Part shown: piece by piece, positions 8,715 through 16,632 of the stretch
How the letters are laid out: every line of letters begins with the position of its first letter
Position numbering within the stretch: position 1 is the stretch's first letter
NCBI RefSeq assembly: GCF_040905785.1
Contig: NZ_JBBDQW010000088.1
Span: forward strand, 8,252-72,251
Length of the DNA stretch: 64,000 bases
Origin: Tistlia sp040905785
GTDB lineage: Bacteria; Pseudomonadota; Alphaproteobacteria; Kiloniellales; DSM-21159
Reading direction: 5' to 3'
Notes under the pieces: model-generated
The model's database searches: none
What the model was told of the DNA's origin: nothing
The model's input: the letters and a program-made list of their open reading frames with translations, nothing else
Made by a program: the position numbers and the translations under genes

Positions 8715-9767
8715 ATGAACGAGACCCTTTCCCGGACGCCTCGCGTGCCGCGCGGCGCGCTCGGCCTCGCCGCCGGCGCGGCGGCCCTGCTGGCGCTGGC
8801 CGGCGGCGCCCAGGCGCAGGACTACGACCTGACCATCGCCGTGCTGCCGTCGCCGCACACGGCCTACCTGAAGATGGCCGAGACGATCCCCGACCGGATC
8901 GCCGAGGCGACCGGCGGCAAGGTCAAGATCACCCTGAACGATTCCCTGGTCGGAGGACCGCAGATCGCCGCCGCCGTGCGCGATGGCCGCGTGCCGATGT
9001 CCTCGGCGCTGCACACCTACCTCGCGGCCGAGGAGCCGCGGATGGGCATCTTCAACCTGCCGGGCCTGATCGACAACATGCCGGAGTACGCCTACGTCTG
9101 CGAGGCCTTCTGGTGCGAGGACGTCGATGCGATCTGGCTGGAGCGCTGGAACGCGATCTCGCTGGCCAACGGCGCCTGGTGCACGCAGCAGCTGTTCTCG
9201 AAGGAGCCGATCCGCACGGTCGAGGACTTCCGCAACAAGAAGCTGCGCGTGCACAACCCGCAGACCGCGGCGCTGATGGACGCGCTCGGCGCCAAGCCGG
9301 TGCCGCTCGCGCTCAGCGAGGTCATGCCGGCGCTCGAGCGCGGCATCATCGACGGCCTCTTCACCTCGACCTGCTACGGCCATGGCCAGGAGTACTGGCG
9401 CCTGGCGCCCAACGTGCAGAACTGGGGCCTCGGCCCGATCAACGGCTGGGCGATCCTGATCAACAAGGAGGCCTGGGAGGAGATGCCGGAAGAGCTGCGC
9501 GAGCAGGTCCAGGCCGAGATGGACCGCTTCGAGGGCGAGGCGATCTACGGCTACTACGACTTCGTGCGCGAGGCCATGCTCGACATGGAGAGCAAGGGCG
9601 TGACCTTCTGGGTGGCCCCCGACTCCGAGAAGGCCCGGATCTTCGACCCCCAGTACACCCAGCCCGTCTACGACTCCTGGTACAAGCGGGCCGAGGAGGT
9701 CGGCTTCGACGGCAAGGCCTACATCGAGAAGGTGCGCCAGACCCTGGGCAAGGATCTGCTGCGCTGA
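8715..9767 (+). CDS. TRAP transporter substrate-binding protein (DctP family)
   Basis: Periplasmic solute-binding protein of a TRAP transporter. It has a clear signal peptide: basic N-region, hydrophobic stretch LGLAAGAAALLALAGG, then AQAQ. The mature part contains the typical ALHTYLAAEEPRMGIFNLPGL, KLRVHNPQTAALMDALG and EVMPALERGIIDG segments around the carboxylate-binding Arg. The ATG at 8715 has GAGGAGGAAACG upstream; a longer in-frame start at 8601 has no signal peptide context and is rejected. It is followed by a GC hairpin and then a CMD-family gene. The presumed permease is the divergent fused DctQM. Confidence 0.92.
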   Translation: MNETLSRTPRVPRGALGLAAGAAALLALAGGAQAQDYDLTIAVLPSPHTAYLKMAETIPDRIAEATGGKVKITLNDSLVGGPQIAAAVRDGRVPMSSALHTYLAAEEPRMGIFNLPGLIDNMPEYAYVCEAFWCEDVDAIWLERWNAISLANGAWCTQQLFSKEPIRTVEDFRNKKLRVHNPQTAALMDALGAKPVPLALSEVMPALERGIIDGLFTSTCYGHGQEYWRLAPNVQNWGLGPINGWAILINKEAWEEMPEELREQVQAEMDRFEGEAIYGYYDFVREAMLDMESKGVTFWVAPDSEKARIFDPQYTQPVYDSWYKRAEEVGFDGKAYIEKVRQTLGKDLLR

Positions 9768-9780
9768 GAACGGCCGGCTC

Positions 9781-9810
9781 CCGGCGGCGGCACGAGCCGG
9801 TCGCCGCCGG
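9781..9810 (+). terminator. Intercistronic GC hairpin after TRAP binding protein
   Basis: CCGGCGGCG (9781-9789) and CGCCGCCGG (9802-9810) form a perfect 9-bp stem with a 12-base loop. No U-run follows, so it is more likely an mRNA-stabilising or partial-attenuation hairpin between the highly expressed binding protein and the downstream enzymes than a full terminator. Equivalent hairpins follow the other two binding-protein genes of the supercluster. Confidence 0.5.
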
Positions 9811-9873
9811 GGTCGACGGCGCCCCCCTTCGGGCCGCGCGCACCCCACCGCCACACGACGAACAGGAGACAGC

Positions 9874-10254
9874 ATGGACAAGGCACTTTTCGAGAAGGGC
9901 CTGGAGCAGCGCAAGGCGACTCTGGGCGCCGAGTACGTCGAGAAGAACCTCGCGGCCGCCGACGATTTCTCCCGGCCCTTCCAGGAGGCGATGACCGAAT
10001 GGTGCTGGGGCTTCGGCTGGGGCGACGAGGCGATCGACGCCAGGACGCGCAGCCTGATGAACCTGACCATGCTGGGCGCGCTCGGTCGCCTGCACGAGTG
10101 GGAAACCCACTGCCGGGGCGCCCTCAACAACGGCGTCACCAAGGAGCAGATCCGCGCCGCGGTGCACGTCGTGGCGATCTACTGCGGCGTGCCGATGGGC
10201 CTGGAATGCTTCCGGGTCGCCCGCAAGGTCCTGGAGGAGGCCGGTGAGCTGTGA
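9874..10254 (+). CDS. Carboxymuconolactone decarboxylase-family protein, copy 1
   Basis: Small all-helical protein (126 aa) of the 4-carboxymuconolactone decarboxylase (PcaC-like) group. It has the signatures TRSLMNLTMLGALGR, EWETHCRGALNNGVTKEQI and AIYCGVPMGLECFRVAR. It lacks the CxxC of AhpD-type peroxidase relatives, so a decarboxylase or lactone-handling role is more likely than peroxide reduction. AGGAGACAGC precedes the ATG. A close paralogue is encoded at 31103, also directly after a transporter binding-protein gene. It is probably co-transcribed with the MmgE/PrpD gene. Family membership is sure; the reaction is inferred. Confidence 0.88.
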   Translation: MDKALFEKGLEQRKATLGAEYVEKNLAAADDFSRPFQEAMTEWCWGFGWGDEAIDARTRSLMNLTMLGALGRLHEWETHCRGALNNGVTKEQIRAAVHVVAIYCGVPMGLECFRVARKVLEEAGEL

Positions 10255-10270
10255 GGGGTGAGCTGTGAGG
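10243..10270. repeat. 14-bp tandem duplication at a gene junction
   Basis: GGTGAGCTGTGAGG occurs twice head-to-tail (10243-10256 and 10257-10270). The first copy contains the stop codon of the CMD-family gene; the second lies in the leader of the PrpD-family gene and creates an alternative GTG start at 10258. It looks like a replication-slippage duplication that lengthened the intercistronic spacer. Confidence 0.85.
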
Positions 10271-10278
10271 GGCGCGCC

Positions 10279-11637
10279 ATGAGCCGCGAGGCAGGCGCGC
10301 CGGAGACCTCGCTCGAGCTGGCGCGCTTCCTCTCCGCCTCGCGCTACGAGGACCTGCCCGCGGCGCTGCGCCACGAGGCCAAGCGGTCGCTGCTCAACTT
10401 CTTCGCGGTCGCCTTCGCCGGCAGCCGAGAGATCGCGGTCGAGACGGCGCTCGGCCTGCTCCAGGAGTTCGCAGGCCCGCCCCAGGCGGCGATCGTGGGA
10501 CGGCCGGAGCGGACCGACCTCGCGACCGCCGCCTTCCTCAACTGCGCCAGCGCCAACGTCTACGACTTCGACGACACCCATCCGCGCACTGTCATTCATC
10601 CGACCGCCCCCGCCGCGGCGCCCCTGCTCGCGCTGTCGCACCGCCAGCGGGTGAGCGGCCCGGCGCTGCTCCACGCCTTCGTCCTCGGCGCCGAGACCGA
10701 GTGCCGGATCGGCAACGCCGTCTCGCCCGGGCACTACCGGCGCGGCTGGCACATCACCGCGACCTGCGGCGTCTTCGGCGCGGCGGCGGCGAGCGGCAAG
10801 CTGCTCGGCCTCGACGCGCAGGGCCTGCTCTGGGCGCTGGGCAACGCCTCGGCGCAGTCCTCGGGGCTGGTCGAGACCCTGGGCTTCATGGCCAAGAGCC
10901 TCGGCGTCGGCAACGCCGCGCGCAACGGTCTGCTCTCGGCGCTGCTCGCAGAGCGCGGCTTCGACGGGCCGGCGCGGCCGCTCGAGGGACCGCGCGGCTT
11001 CCTGCAGGTGATGGGTGAGGCGGCGGATCCCTCGGAGATCACCGGCGCGCTCGGCGAGCGCTGGGAGCTGCTGGACAACACCTACAAGCCCTACCCCTGC
11101 GGCGTCGTGCTGAACTCGGTGATCGACGGCTGCCTGGCGCTGCAGGCGCGCGGCGACTGCCCGCCCGAGGCGGTCGAGTCGGTGACGCTCCACGGCCACC
11201 CGCTGCTGCGCCAGCGCACCGACCGCCCCGACGTCGCGACCGGCCGCGAGGCCCAGGTCAGCGCCCACCACGCCGTCGCCGTCTGCCTGCTGTTCGGGGC
11301 CGCCGGGCTGGCGCAGTTCAGCGACGCCGCGGTGCGCGACCCGCGGGTGCTGGCGCTGCGCCGCACCGTCTCGATCGTCGACGATGCCGAGATTCCCGTC
11401 GAGGGCATCCGCATCGAGCTGAAGCGGCGCGACGGGACCCGCGAGACGCTGGTCGTCGAGCAGGCACGCGGCAGCGCCGGCCGGCCGCTGGCCGACTCCG
11501 AGCTCGAGGACAAGCTGCGCCGCCTCGCCGCCGACGGCGCCCCCGGCTGCCGGCCGGAGCCCCTGATCGAAGCGGTCTGGGGCCTCGAGGACCTGGCGGA
11601 CGCCAGCGAGCTGCTGCGTCTCGCGGTGCCGAGCTAG
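10279..11637 (+). CDS. MmgE/PrpD-family protein, copy 1
   Basis: 452-residue member of the MmgE/PrpD family (2-methylcitrate dehydratase, cis-aconitate decarboxylase and relatives), cytosolic lyases acting on tricarboxylic or substituted hydroxy acids. Family features are the N-terminal helical ARFLSASRYEDLP region, ATAAFLNCASANVYDFDDTH with the active-site Asp/His, and the later YKPYPCGVVLNSVIDG segment. The ATG at 10279 is preferred; a GTG at 10258 in the duplicated leader is also possible. It is the third gene of a binding protein - CMD - PrpD operon and converges on the second TRAP operon. No prpB/prpC partner is near, so classical methylcitrate cycle function is unlikely. Confidence 0.88.
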   Translation: MSREAGAPETSLELARFLSASRYEDLPAALRHEAKRSLLNFFAVAFAGSREIAVETALGLLQEFAGPPQAAIVGRPERTDLATAAFLNCASANVYDFDDTHPRTVIHPTAPAAAPLLALSHRQRVSGPALLHAFVLGAETECRIGNAVSPGHYRRGWHITATCGVFGAAAASGKLLGLDAQGLLWALGNASAQSSGLVETLGFMAKSLGVGNAARNGLLSALLAERGFDGPARPLEGPRGFLQVMGEAADPSEITGALGERWELLDNTYKPYPCGVVLNSVIDGCLALQARGDCPPEAVESVTLHGHPLLRQRTDRPDVATGREAQVSAHHAVAVCLLFGAAGLAQFSDAAVRDPRVLALRRTVSIVDDAEIPVEGIRIELKRRDGTRETLVVEQARGSAGRPLADSELEDKLRRLAADGAPGCRPEPLIEAVWGLEDLADASELLRLAVPS

Positions 11638-11652
11638 ACCGAACTCGCCTGA

Positions 11653-12978
11653 CTACCGCAGGCCGTAGATCTGCTGCGGCAGCCAGGTCGCCAGGGCGGG
11701 ATAGGCGATGACGATGGCCAGGGTGACCAGCTGCAGGACGACGAAGGGCAGCACGCCGCGGTACATGTCGACCAGCCGGATCTCGGGCGGCGTGATGGCG
11801 CGCAGGTAGAAGATCGAGGGCGCCATCGGCGGCGTCAGGTAGCTGGTCTGCAGCACGATCAGGAAGATGATGCAGAACCACAGCGGATCGACGCCATAGA
11901 GCGCGATCAGCGGCATGGCCACGGGGATGACGATCAGCACGACCGAGATCAGGTCGAGCACGAAGCCGGCCAGGAAGGTCAGCAGCAGGATGATGGCGAG
12001 CGCCGGCCAGCCGCCGAGGCCGTACTGGTCGAGCAGGATCTGCACCGACTCCATGCCGCCCGAGGCGTAGAAGACGCCGGCGAACATGCTGCCGCCGAGC
12101 ACGATGAACAGGATCATCGCCGTGATCGACAGCGTGCTGTAGAGCGAGTCGCGGACCACGGCGAAGCTGAGGCGCCCGTGCAGCAGGCCGAGCAGCAGGC
12201 TGCCGAAGGCGCCGCAGGCGGCAGCCTCGGTCGGCGTCGCCCAGCCGAGCAGGATCGTCCCGAGCACCGCGAAGATCAGCGCGACCGGCGGCAGCAGCGC
12301 CGCCGCGGTCAGGCGCAGCTTGGCGGCCAGCGGCACCGCCGCCAGCTCCTCGCGCGGCGGCCGCGGCGCCAGCGCCGGGCGCAGCGAGACGACGGCGACG
12401 ATGTAGGCGATGAACAGCCCCGACATGATCAGCCCGGGCAGCAGGATGCCGGCGAAGAGGTCGCCGACCGGCAGGTTCGCGATCGGCGCCAGCACGATCA
12501 CCGTGATCGAGGGCGGGATCATGGTGCCGAGCGAGCCGCCGGCGCACAGCGTCCCGGAGATCAGCCGCTTGTCGTAGCCGTACTTCATCATCGGCGGCAC
12601 CGCCAGCATGCCGACCACGGTCTCCGTCGCACCGACCACGCCGGTCGCGGCCGCGAAGATCGTGCACATGACGACGGCGCCGATCGCCAGCCCGCCCGGC
12701 AGGCGGCGGGTCCAGAGATGAATGGCGTCGAACAGCTTCTCGGCGATGCCGGCGCGGGCGAGCAGCGCGCCCATGAAGACGAACAGCGGGATCGCGCCGA
12801 GCACGTAGTTCGAAGCGACGTCGTCGACCTTCGCGACGAACTGGAAGACCAGCGCGTCGCCGAAGCGGAACAGGCCAAACACCAGGGCCACGCTCATCAG
12901 CGAGAAGGCGACGGGGAAACCGGCGGCGACCAGCACCAGCAGTGCCGGGAACATCCACAGCCCGACGAAGAGCTCCAT
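11653..12978 (-). CDS. TRAP transporter large permease (DctM family)
   Basis: 441-residue integral membrane protein with about 12 hydrophobic segments and TRAP large-subunit hallmarks: IPLFVFMGALLARAGIAEKL, AATGVVGATETVVGM and GSLGTMIPPSITVIVLAP. It moves the substrate across the inner membrane with Na+ or H+ symport, together with the small subunit encoded two bases upstream and the binding protein at 13567. The stop lies 15 bases from the convergent PrpD-family gene. The substrate is unknown. Confidence 0.93.
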   Translation of the reverse strand: MELFVGLWMFPALLVLVAAGFPVAFSLMSVALVFGLFRFGDALVFQFVAKVDDVASNYVLGAIPLFVFMGALLARAGIAEKLFDAIHLWTRRLPGGLAIGAVVMCTIFAAATGVVGATETVVGMLAVPPMMKYGYDKRLISGTLCAGGSLGTMIPPSITVIVLAPIANLPVGDLFAGILLPGLIMSGLFIAYIVAVVSLRPALAPRPPREELAAVPLAAKLRLTAAALLPPVALIFAVLGTILLGWATPTEAAACGAFGSLLLGLLHGRLSFAVVRDSLYSTLSITAMILFIVLGGSMFAGVFYASGGMESVQILLDQYGLGGWPALAIILLLTFLAGFVLDLISVVLIVIPVAMPLIALYGVDPLWFCIIFLIVLQTSYLTPPMAPSIFYLRAITPPEIRLVDMYRGVLPFVVLQLVTLAIVIAYPALATWLPQQIYGLR

Positions 12979-12980
12979 GC

Positions 12981-13487
12981 CTAGCGGCCTTCCGGAGCGT
13001 TCGCGACCAGCGCCTGCAGCGACTTCGCGACTTCCGCCAGGACCTGCAGGACGAAGACCGCGAAGCCCAGCGTCAGCACCGCGCGGTAGGGCCAGATCAC
13101 CGGGTTCCAGGCCGAGATGCCGCTCTGCTCGCCGCTCCGGAAGGCGTCGGCGGCGAAGCCGAAGAGGGCGTAGGTCAGCCAGGCGACGCAGGGCAGCAGC
13201 AAGCAGTAGCCGAGCAGGTCGACGACCGCCCGGCCGCGCGGGCCAAGGGCGCCGTAGACCAGGTCGACGTTGACGTGCTGGCGGATCTTAAGGGCGTAGG
13301 CGATGCCCATCATGAAGATCGCCGCCATGAACATGTAGCTGATCTCGTAGGCCCAGGAGGTCGGCGCCGCGAAGAGGTACCGGCTGGAGACCTCGAAGAC
13401 CATGGCGGCGACCAGCGGCAGGATCAGGCAGACGCCGACCGCCGCGGCGAGCGAGGTGATCCGCTCCAGGACGAGGACGATGCGCAT
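12981..13487 (-). CDS. TRAP transporter small permease (DctQ family)
   Basis: 168 residues with four hydrophobic segments and the DctQ pattern (EVSSRYLFAAPTSWAYEISYM, then GIAYALKIRQHVNVDLVY). It partners the DctM protein, whose start follows after two bases, so the two are translationally linked. A 79-base gap containing an 11-bp GC hairpin separates it from the upstream binding-protein gene. Confidence 0.92.
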   Translation of the reverse strand: MRIVLVLERITSLAAAVGVCLILPLVAAMVFEVSSRYLFAAPTSWAYEISYMFMAAIFMMGIAYALKIRQHVNVDLVYGALGPRGRAVVDLLGYCLLLPCVAWLTYALFGFAADAFRSGEQSGISAWNPVIWPYRAVLTLGFAVFVLQVLAEVAKSLQALVANAPEGR

Positions 13488-13522
13488 GGCGAGTTCTTCT
13501 CCGGGACCACGACGGAGGCGCG

Positions 13523-13559
13523 GCGGCGGGGTCGGGGCGGCGCGCCCGGACCCCGCCGC
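13523..13559 (-). terminator. Intercistronic GC hairpin after TRAP binding protein 2
   Basis: GCGGCGGGGTC (13523-13533) and GACCCCGCCGC (13549-13559) form a perfect 11-bp stem with a 15-base loop, in the gap between the binding-protein gene and the permease genes. There is no U-run. It probably protects or partly terminates the transcript so that the binding protein exceeds the permease. Confidence 0.5.
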
Positions 13560-13566
13560 AAGTGCG

Positions 13567-14643
13567 CTAGCGGTTGGCGGCGGCGCCGATCGGCAGGCGG
13601 AACTCGCCCCAGGTGCCGAGCTTCTCCTGCAAGGCCTTCTGGCTGTCGTAGGCGCGCTTGAACCAGGCGTTCTCAGCGGCCTGCTTCTCGGCCCAGGCGA
13701 GCGAGGCCGCGCGGGCCTCGTCGATGAAGCTCTGGTCGAGCTCGACGAAGGTGTTGTCGCCGGCCTTCAGCTTGTCCCAGGCCGCCAGGTCGGCCTCGCC
13801 GTACTGGCCGAAGGTCAGGAAGGTGTTGAGCTGGGCGGCGAGCTCGATCATGCGCTGGTCGTGGGGCGACAGCTCGGCCCAGGCGTCCTTGTTGAACATG
13901 CACTCCTGGCCGCTCGCCGGGGCGTGGATGCCCGGCGTGATAATGTACTCGGCGATGCTCGGAAAGCCGGCCTCGAGGTTGCTGCCGGGGCCGGCCCACT
14001 CGATGGCGTCGACGACGCGCCGCTCGAGCGCGCTGAAGACCTCCGAGCCGGGCATGATCGTGGTCGTCGCGCCCAGTTCCGAGGCGATCTCCGCCCAGGC
14101 GCCTGAGGTCCTGATGCGCAGGCCGGCGAAGTCCTCGAGCGTGCGCACCGGCTTGTGCGAGTGCAGGAAGATCTCGGTCTCGGCCAGGGCGCAGGGGAAG
14201 GAGACGACGCCGAAGGCCTCATCGCGCCACTCGCGCCACATCTCGGCGCCGCCCTCGTTGTAGAGCCAGATCAGGTACTCCTCGGGCGTCAGGCCGCCGG
14301 CCCAGCCGCCGAAGGGCACGCCGGCGCGGTCGGCGCCCCAGTCGTAGGCCGGCCAGTTGTGGCCGACCTCGGCGACGCCGGTTCGCACCGAATCGGTGAC
14401 CTTGAGGGCGCTGCCCAGGGTGCCGGGCTGGGTGACCTTGATGGTGACCCGCCCCTCGGTCATCTCGCCGACCAGCTTGACGAAGTTGCGCATGCCGAAC
14501 TCGAGCCAGTGGCCGCCGACGTAGGTCGCCATGCTCCAGTTCACCGACTTGGCCTCCTGGGCCGTGGCCGGCAGGGTCGCCGCGCCGACCCACAGGCCGA
14601 GGCCGAGGCCGAGCGCCAGGGGCTTCCTGATCCAGTCTCTCAT
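13567..14643 (-). CDS. TRAP transporter substrate-binding protein 2 (DctP family)
   Basis: 358-residue periplasmic binding protein. The signal peptide is residues 1-28 (basic start, LALGLGLGLWVGAATL, cleavage near ATAQ). The mature domain has the DctP-like GLRIRTSGAWAEIASELGA and SEVFSALERRVVDAIEWAGP segments that contribute the ligand-binding Arg. AACGGGAGGA precedes the ATG. It is the first gene of a binding protein - DctQ - DctM operon. A LacI-type operator lies about 103 bases upstream of its start, so it is likely induced together with the SDR/TPP/oxygenase operon. The EWAGPGS-type ending resembles binders of keto or aromatic acids, but the ligand is not readable. Confidence 0.92.
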   Translation of the reverse strand: MRDWIRKPLALGLGLGLWVGAATLPATAQEAKSVNWSMATYVGGHWLEFGMRNFVKLVGEMTEGRVTIKVTQPGTLGSALKVTDSVRTGVAEVGHNWPAYDWGADRAGVPFGGWAGGLTPEEYLIWLYNEGGAEMWREWRDEAFGVVSFPCALAETEIFLHSHKPVRTLEDFAGLRIRTSGAWAEIASELGATTTIMPGSEVFSALERRVVDAIEWAGPGSNLEAGFPSIAEYIITPGIHAPASGQECMFNKDAWAELSPHDQRMIELAAQLNTFLTFGQYGEADLAAWDKLKAGDNTFVELDQSFIDEARAASLAWAEKQAAENAWFKRAYDSQKALQEKLGTWGEFRLPIGAAANR

Positions 14644-14745
14644 GTCCGCATTCCTCCCGTTGGTGTTGTCGCCGGAGCCCCTGCCCGGGGTCTTGGTCCG
14701 GCCGCGCGAAGCCGCGCCCGTTCGGCGCCTTCGCGAGAGTCATGA

Positions 14746-14759
14746 TGATAGCGCTCACA
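14746..14759. promoter_or_regulatory. LacI-type operator, site 2
   Basis: TGATAGCGCTCACA, upstream of the leftward TRAP binding-protein gene (start 14643) and beyond the 3' end of the Rieske alpha gene. It matches the core TGATAGCGNTAACA at all but one specified base. It is one of four such sites in the window, each preceding a metabolic or transport gene. Confidence 0.7.
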
Positions 14760-14802
14760 TTTCACACTGGCAAGACGCCTGCTCGGCCGGCCGCGCGAGC
14801 CC

Positions 14803-16053
14803 TCAGAGGCCCATGCTGGCGCGGTAGAAGGCGTAGAAGGAGCGGATCAGGGTCTCGCTGACCATGGTCTCGTGGGCGCCGGTGTCGCGCCCGCCCATCT
14901 CGACCACCTGCAGCGCCTCGGGCAGCTTCTCGGCGCTGGGCTGAAGCTGGGCCAGGACCTCGCTGTCGTCGATGCCGACATAGCCGGCCGGCCCGACCAG
15001 GTTGGCCTGCTTGAGCCGGCGCGCCTGCATCGCCGGGTCGTCGTTTTCGAAGCCGTAGTGCGTCCAGGAAAGCTCGGTCTCGGACTGGCTCTTCGGCAGG
15101 ATCTGGCGCACCGCCAGGCAGTTGCCGTGCTGCTGGAAGAAGACCGAGGGGAAGACCGAGAGGTTGATCATCGAGCTGTCGCCGAACTCGTCGACCGGCT
15201 TGACCAGCTCCATGTCCTGGATCCGGAAGTCCGGCCGCCAGCTCGTCAGCTGCTGGGTCACCTCGTTCTGCTGGCTGGCGGTCTCGGGCGAGTAGGTCGA
15301 GGCCATGATGCCGTGGCGGCCGCCCTCGGTCGGCACGGCCCGGAAGGGCGTGTCGGTGCGCAGCAGGCCGAAGGTCACGAAGAAGCTGTGCAGCAGTCCC
15401 GCGTGGTAGGGGTCGCGGCTGTTCTCGAAGTAGAGCTTCCAGTTGCACGGCAGGTGCTGGCGATTGTAGCCGATCAGTCGCAGCCGGCGGTTCGCCGGGA
15501 ACACCCGGTCGATGCAGGCGAGCATCTCGGGCCCGATGAAGGCCTCCAGGCTCGGCGCCTCCTCCGAATAGCTCGCCCAGACGGTGCCGCCGCGCCGCTC
15601 GACGCGCAGCCGGCGCAGGCCGTGGGCCGACTTGTCGAAGTCGCGGGGCATGCCGCCCTTGCCGAGCGCGCCGCGAAGGAAGGGCAGGCCCTGGAGGTTG
15701 CCCTTCAGGTCGTAGTTCCAGTGGTGATAGGGACAGGTCAGGTCCTTGGCCTGCCCCCTGTTCTGCCAGCAGACCATGGTGCCGCGATGGGCGCAGCGGT
15801 TCTCGAGGACGTTGATCTCGCCGTCCTTGTCGCGCACCAGGATGACCGGCCGCCGCCCGACCCAGCTGCGCTTGTAGGAGCCGGGCTCGGGGATCTCGCA
15901 CTCCAGCCCGACGTAGCTCCAGGTCGCGCCGTGGTGGAAGACCTCCAGCTCGCGCTCGAAGAGCGCCGGGTCGGAGTAGATCCAGGCCGGCACGCGGGCC
16001 GCCTCCTCGGGCCAGGCGCGGGGTGCTGCGCTCGACTGCGCCGCTGGGGTCAT
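14803..16053 (-). CDS. Rieske ring-hydroxylating oxygenase, alpha subunit
   Basis: Catalytic subunit of an aromatic-ring-hydroxylating dioxygenase-type enzyme (416 aa). The Rieske [2Fe-2S] ligands are visible as CAHRG (Cys87, His89) and CPYHHW (Cys107, His110). The mononuclear iron site shows Asn211, Asp214, His217 and His222 (DPYHAGLLH), the D-x2-H-x4-H pattern. AAAGGAGG lies ahead of the ATG. The beta-subunit gene is upstream by 19 bases, the reverse of the usual alpha-beta order. No ferredoxin or reductase gene is in the window, so electron transfer must come from elsewhere. The substrate is probably an aromatic or heteroaromatic acid. Confidence 0.93.
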   Translation of the reverse strand: MTPAAQSSAAPRAWPEEAARVPAWIYSDPALFERELEVFHHGATWSYVGLECEIPEPGSYKRSWVGRRPVILVRDKDGEINVLENRCAHRGTMVCWQNRGQAKDLTCPYHHWNYDLKGNLQGLPFLRGALGKGGMPRDFDKSAHGLRRLRVERRGGTVWASYSEEAPSLEAFIGPEMLACIDRVFPANRRLRLIGYNRQHLPCNWKLYFENSRDPYHAGLLHSFFVTFGLLRTDTPFRAVPTEGGRHGIMASTYSPETASQQNEVTQQLTSWRPDFRIQDMELVKPVDEFGDSSMINLSVFPSVFFQQHGNCLAVRQILPKSQSETELSWTHYGFENDDPAMQARRLKQANLVGPAGYVGIDDSEVLAQLQPSAEKLPEALQVVEMGGRDTGAHETMVSETLIRSFYAFYRASMGL

Positions 16054-16072
16054 GCTTGCCTCCTTTGCCGGC

Positions 16073-16576
16073 TCACACCGGGATGATCAGCGAGGTACGG
16101 ATCCGGTAGTTGTCGTAGACGCACCAACGCTGCCGGAACAGCGGACGCTCCCCGGCCAGCGACACCACGTCCAGGTAGCGGCCGACCATCAGCAGGTGCG
16201 GCTCCCGGTCCGACAGGGATTCGTAGAGCGCGAAGTTCGCGCGCGCCCGGCAGAGCTCGCCCTCGAGGGCGTCGAGGGTGACGCAGCCGACCAGGTGCCG
16301 GATGGCGCGCGGCTCGTAGACCGTCGTCGACTCGAGGGCGGCGACGCGGTCGAGCAGCATGGCCCGGCCGGTGCAGCTGAGCGCCGAGAGCTCGAGCCCC
16401 TGCTCGTGGTTCTCCCGCGAGACCACGCGGTAGTCCGCCTCCTCCTCGAAGAAGTCGGGCCAGCGCGCGAGCTCCATGTCGTCGAGGCAGACCGCGTAGT
16501 CGTCGTTGAGATCGCGCAGCAGGGCGCGGACTTCCCGCTCTTTCTGGGTGGCAACGGTGGTGGCGACGGTGGTCAT
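16073..16576 (-). CDS. Ring-hydroxylating dioxygenase beta subunit
   Basis: 167-residue small subunit of the NTF2-like / SnoaL-related dioxygenase beta family, which stabilises the alpha3beta3 hexamer. Recognisable features are the N-terminal ALLRDLNDDYAVCLDD helix, WPDFFEEEADYRVVSREN, the HLVGCVTLDALEGE region and VGRYLDVVSLAGERPLFRQR near the end. The ATG at 16576 is chosen because the family begins just before this helix; a longer upstream frame has no homology-like content. It stands between the TPP-enzyme gene (56 bases upstream) and the alpha gene (19 bases downstream) in the LacI-operator-linked operon. Confidence 0.9.
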   Translation of the reverse strand: MTTVATTVATQKEREVRALLRDLNDDYAVCLDDMELARWPDFFEEEADYRVVSRENHEQGLELSALSCTGRAMLLDRVAALESTTVYEPRAIRHLVGCVTLDALEGELCRARANFALYESLSDREPHLLMVGRYLDVVSLAGERPLFRQRWCVYDNYRIRTSLIIPV

Positions 16577-16632
16577 GGCAGCTCTGATACCCCTTCGCTT
16601 CCTGGCGGACGGCCGGCCGTCCCTCGAACCCG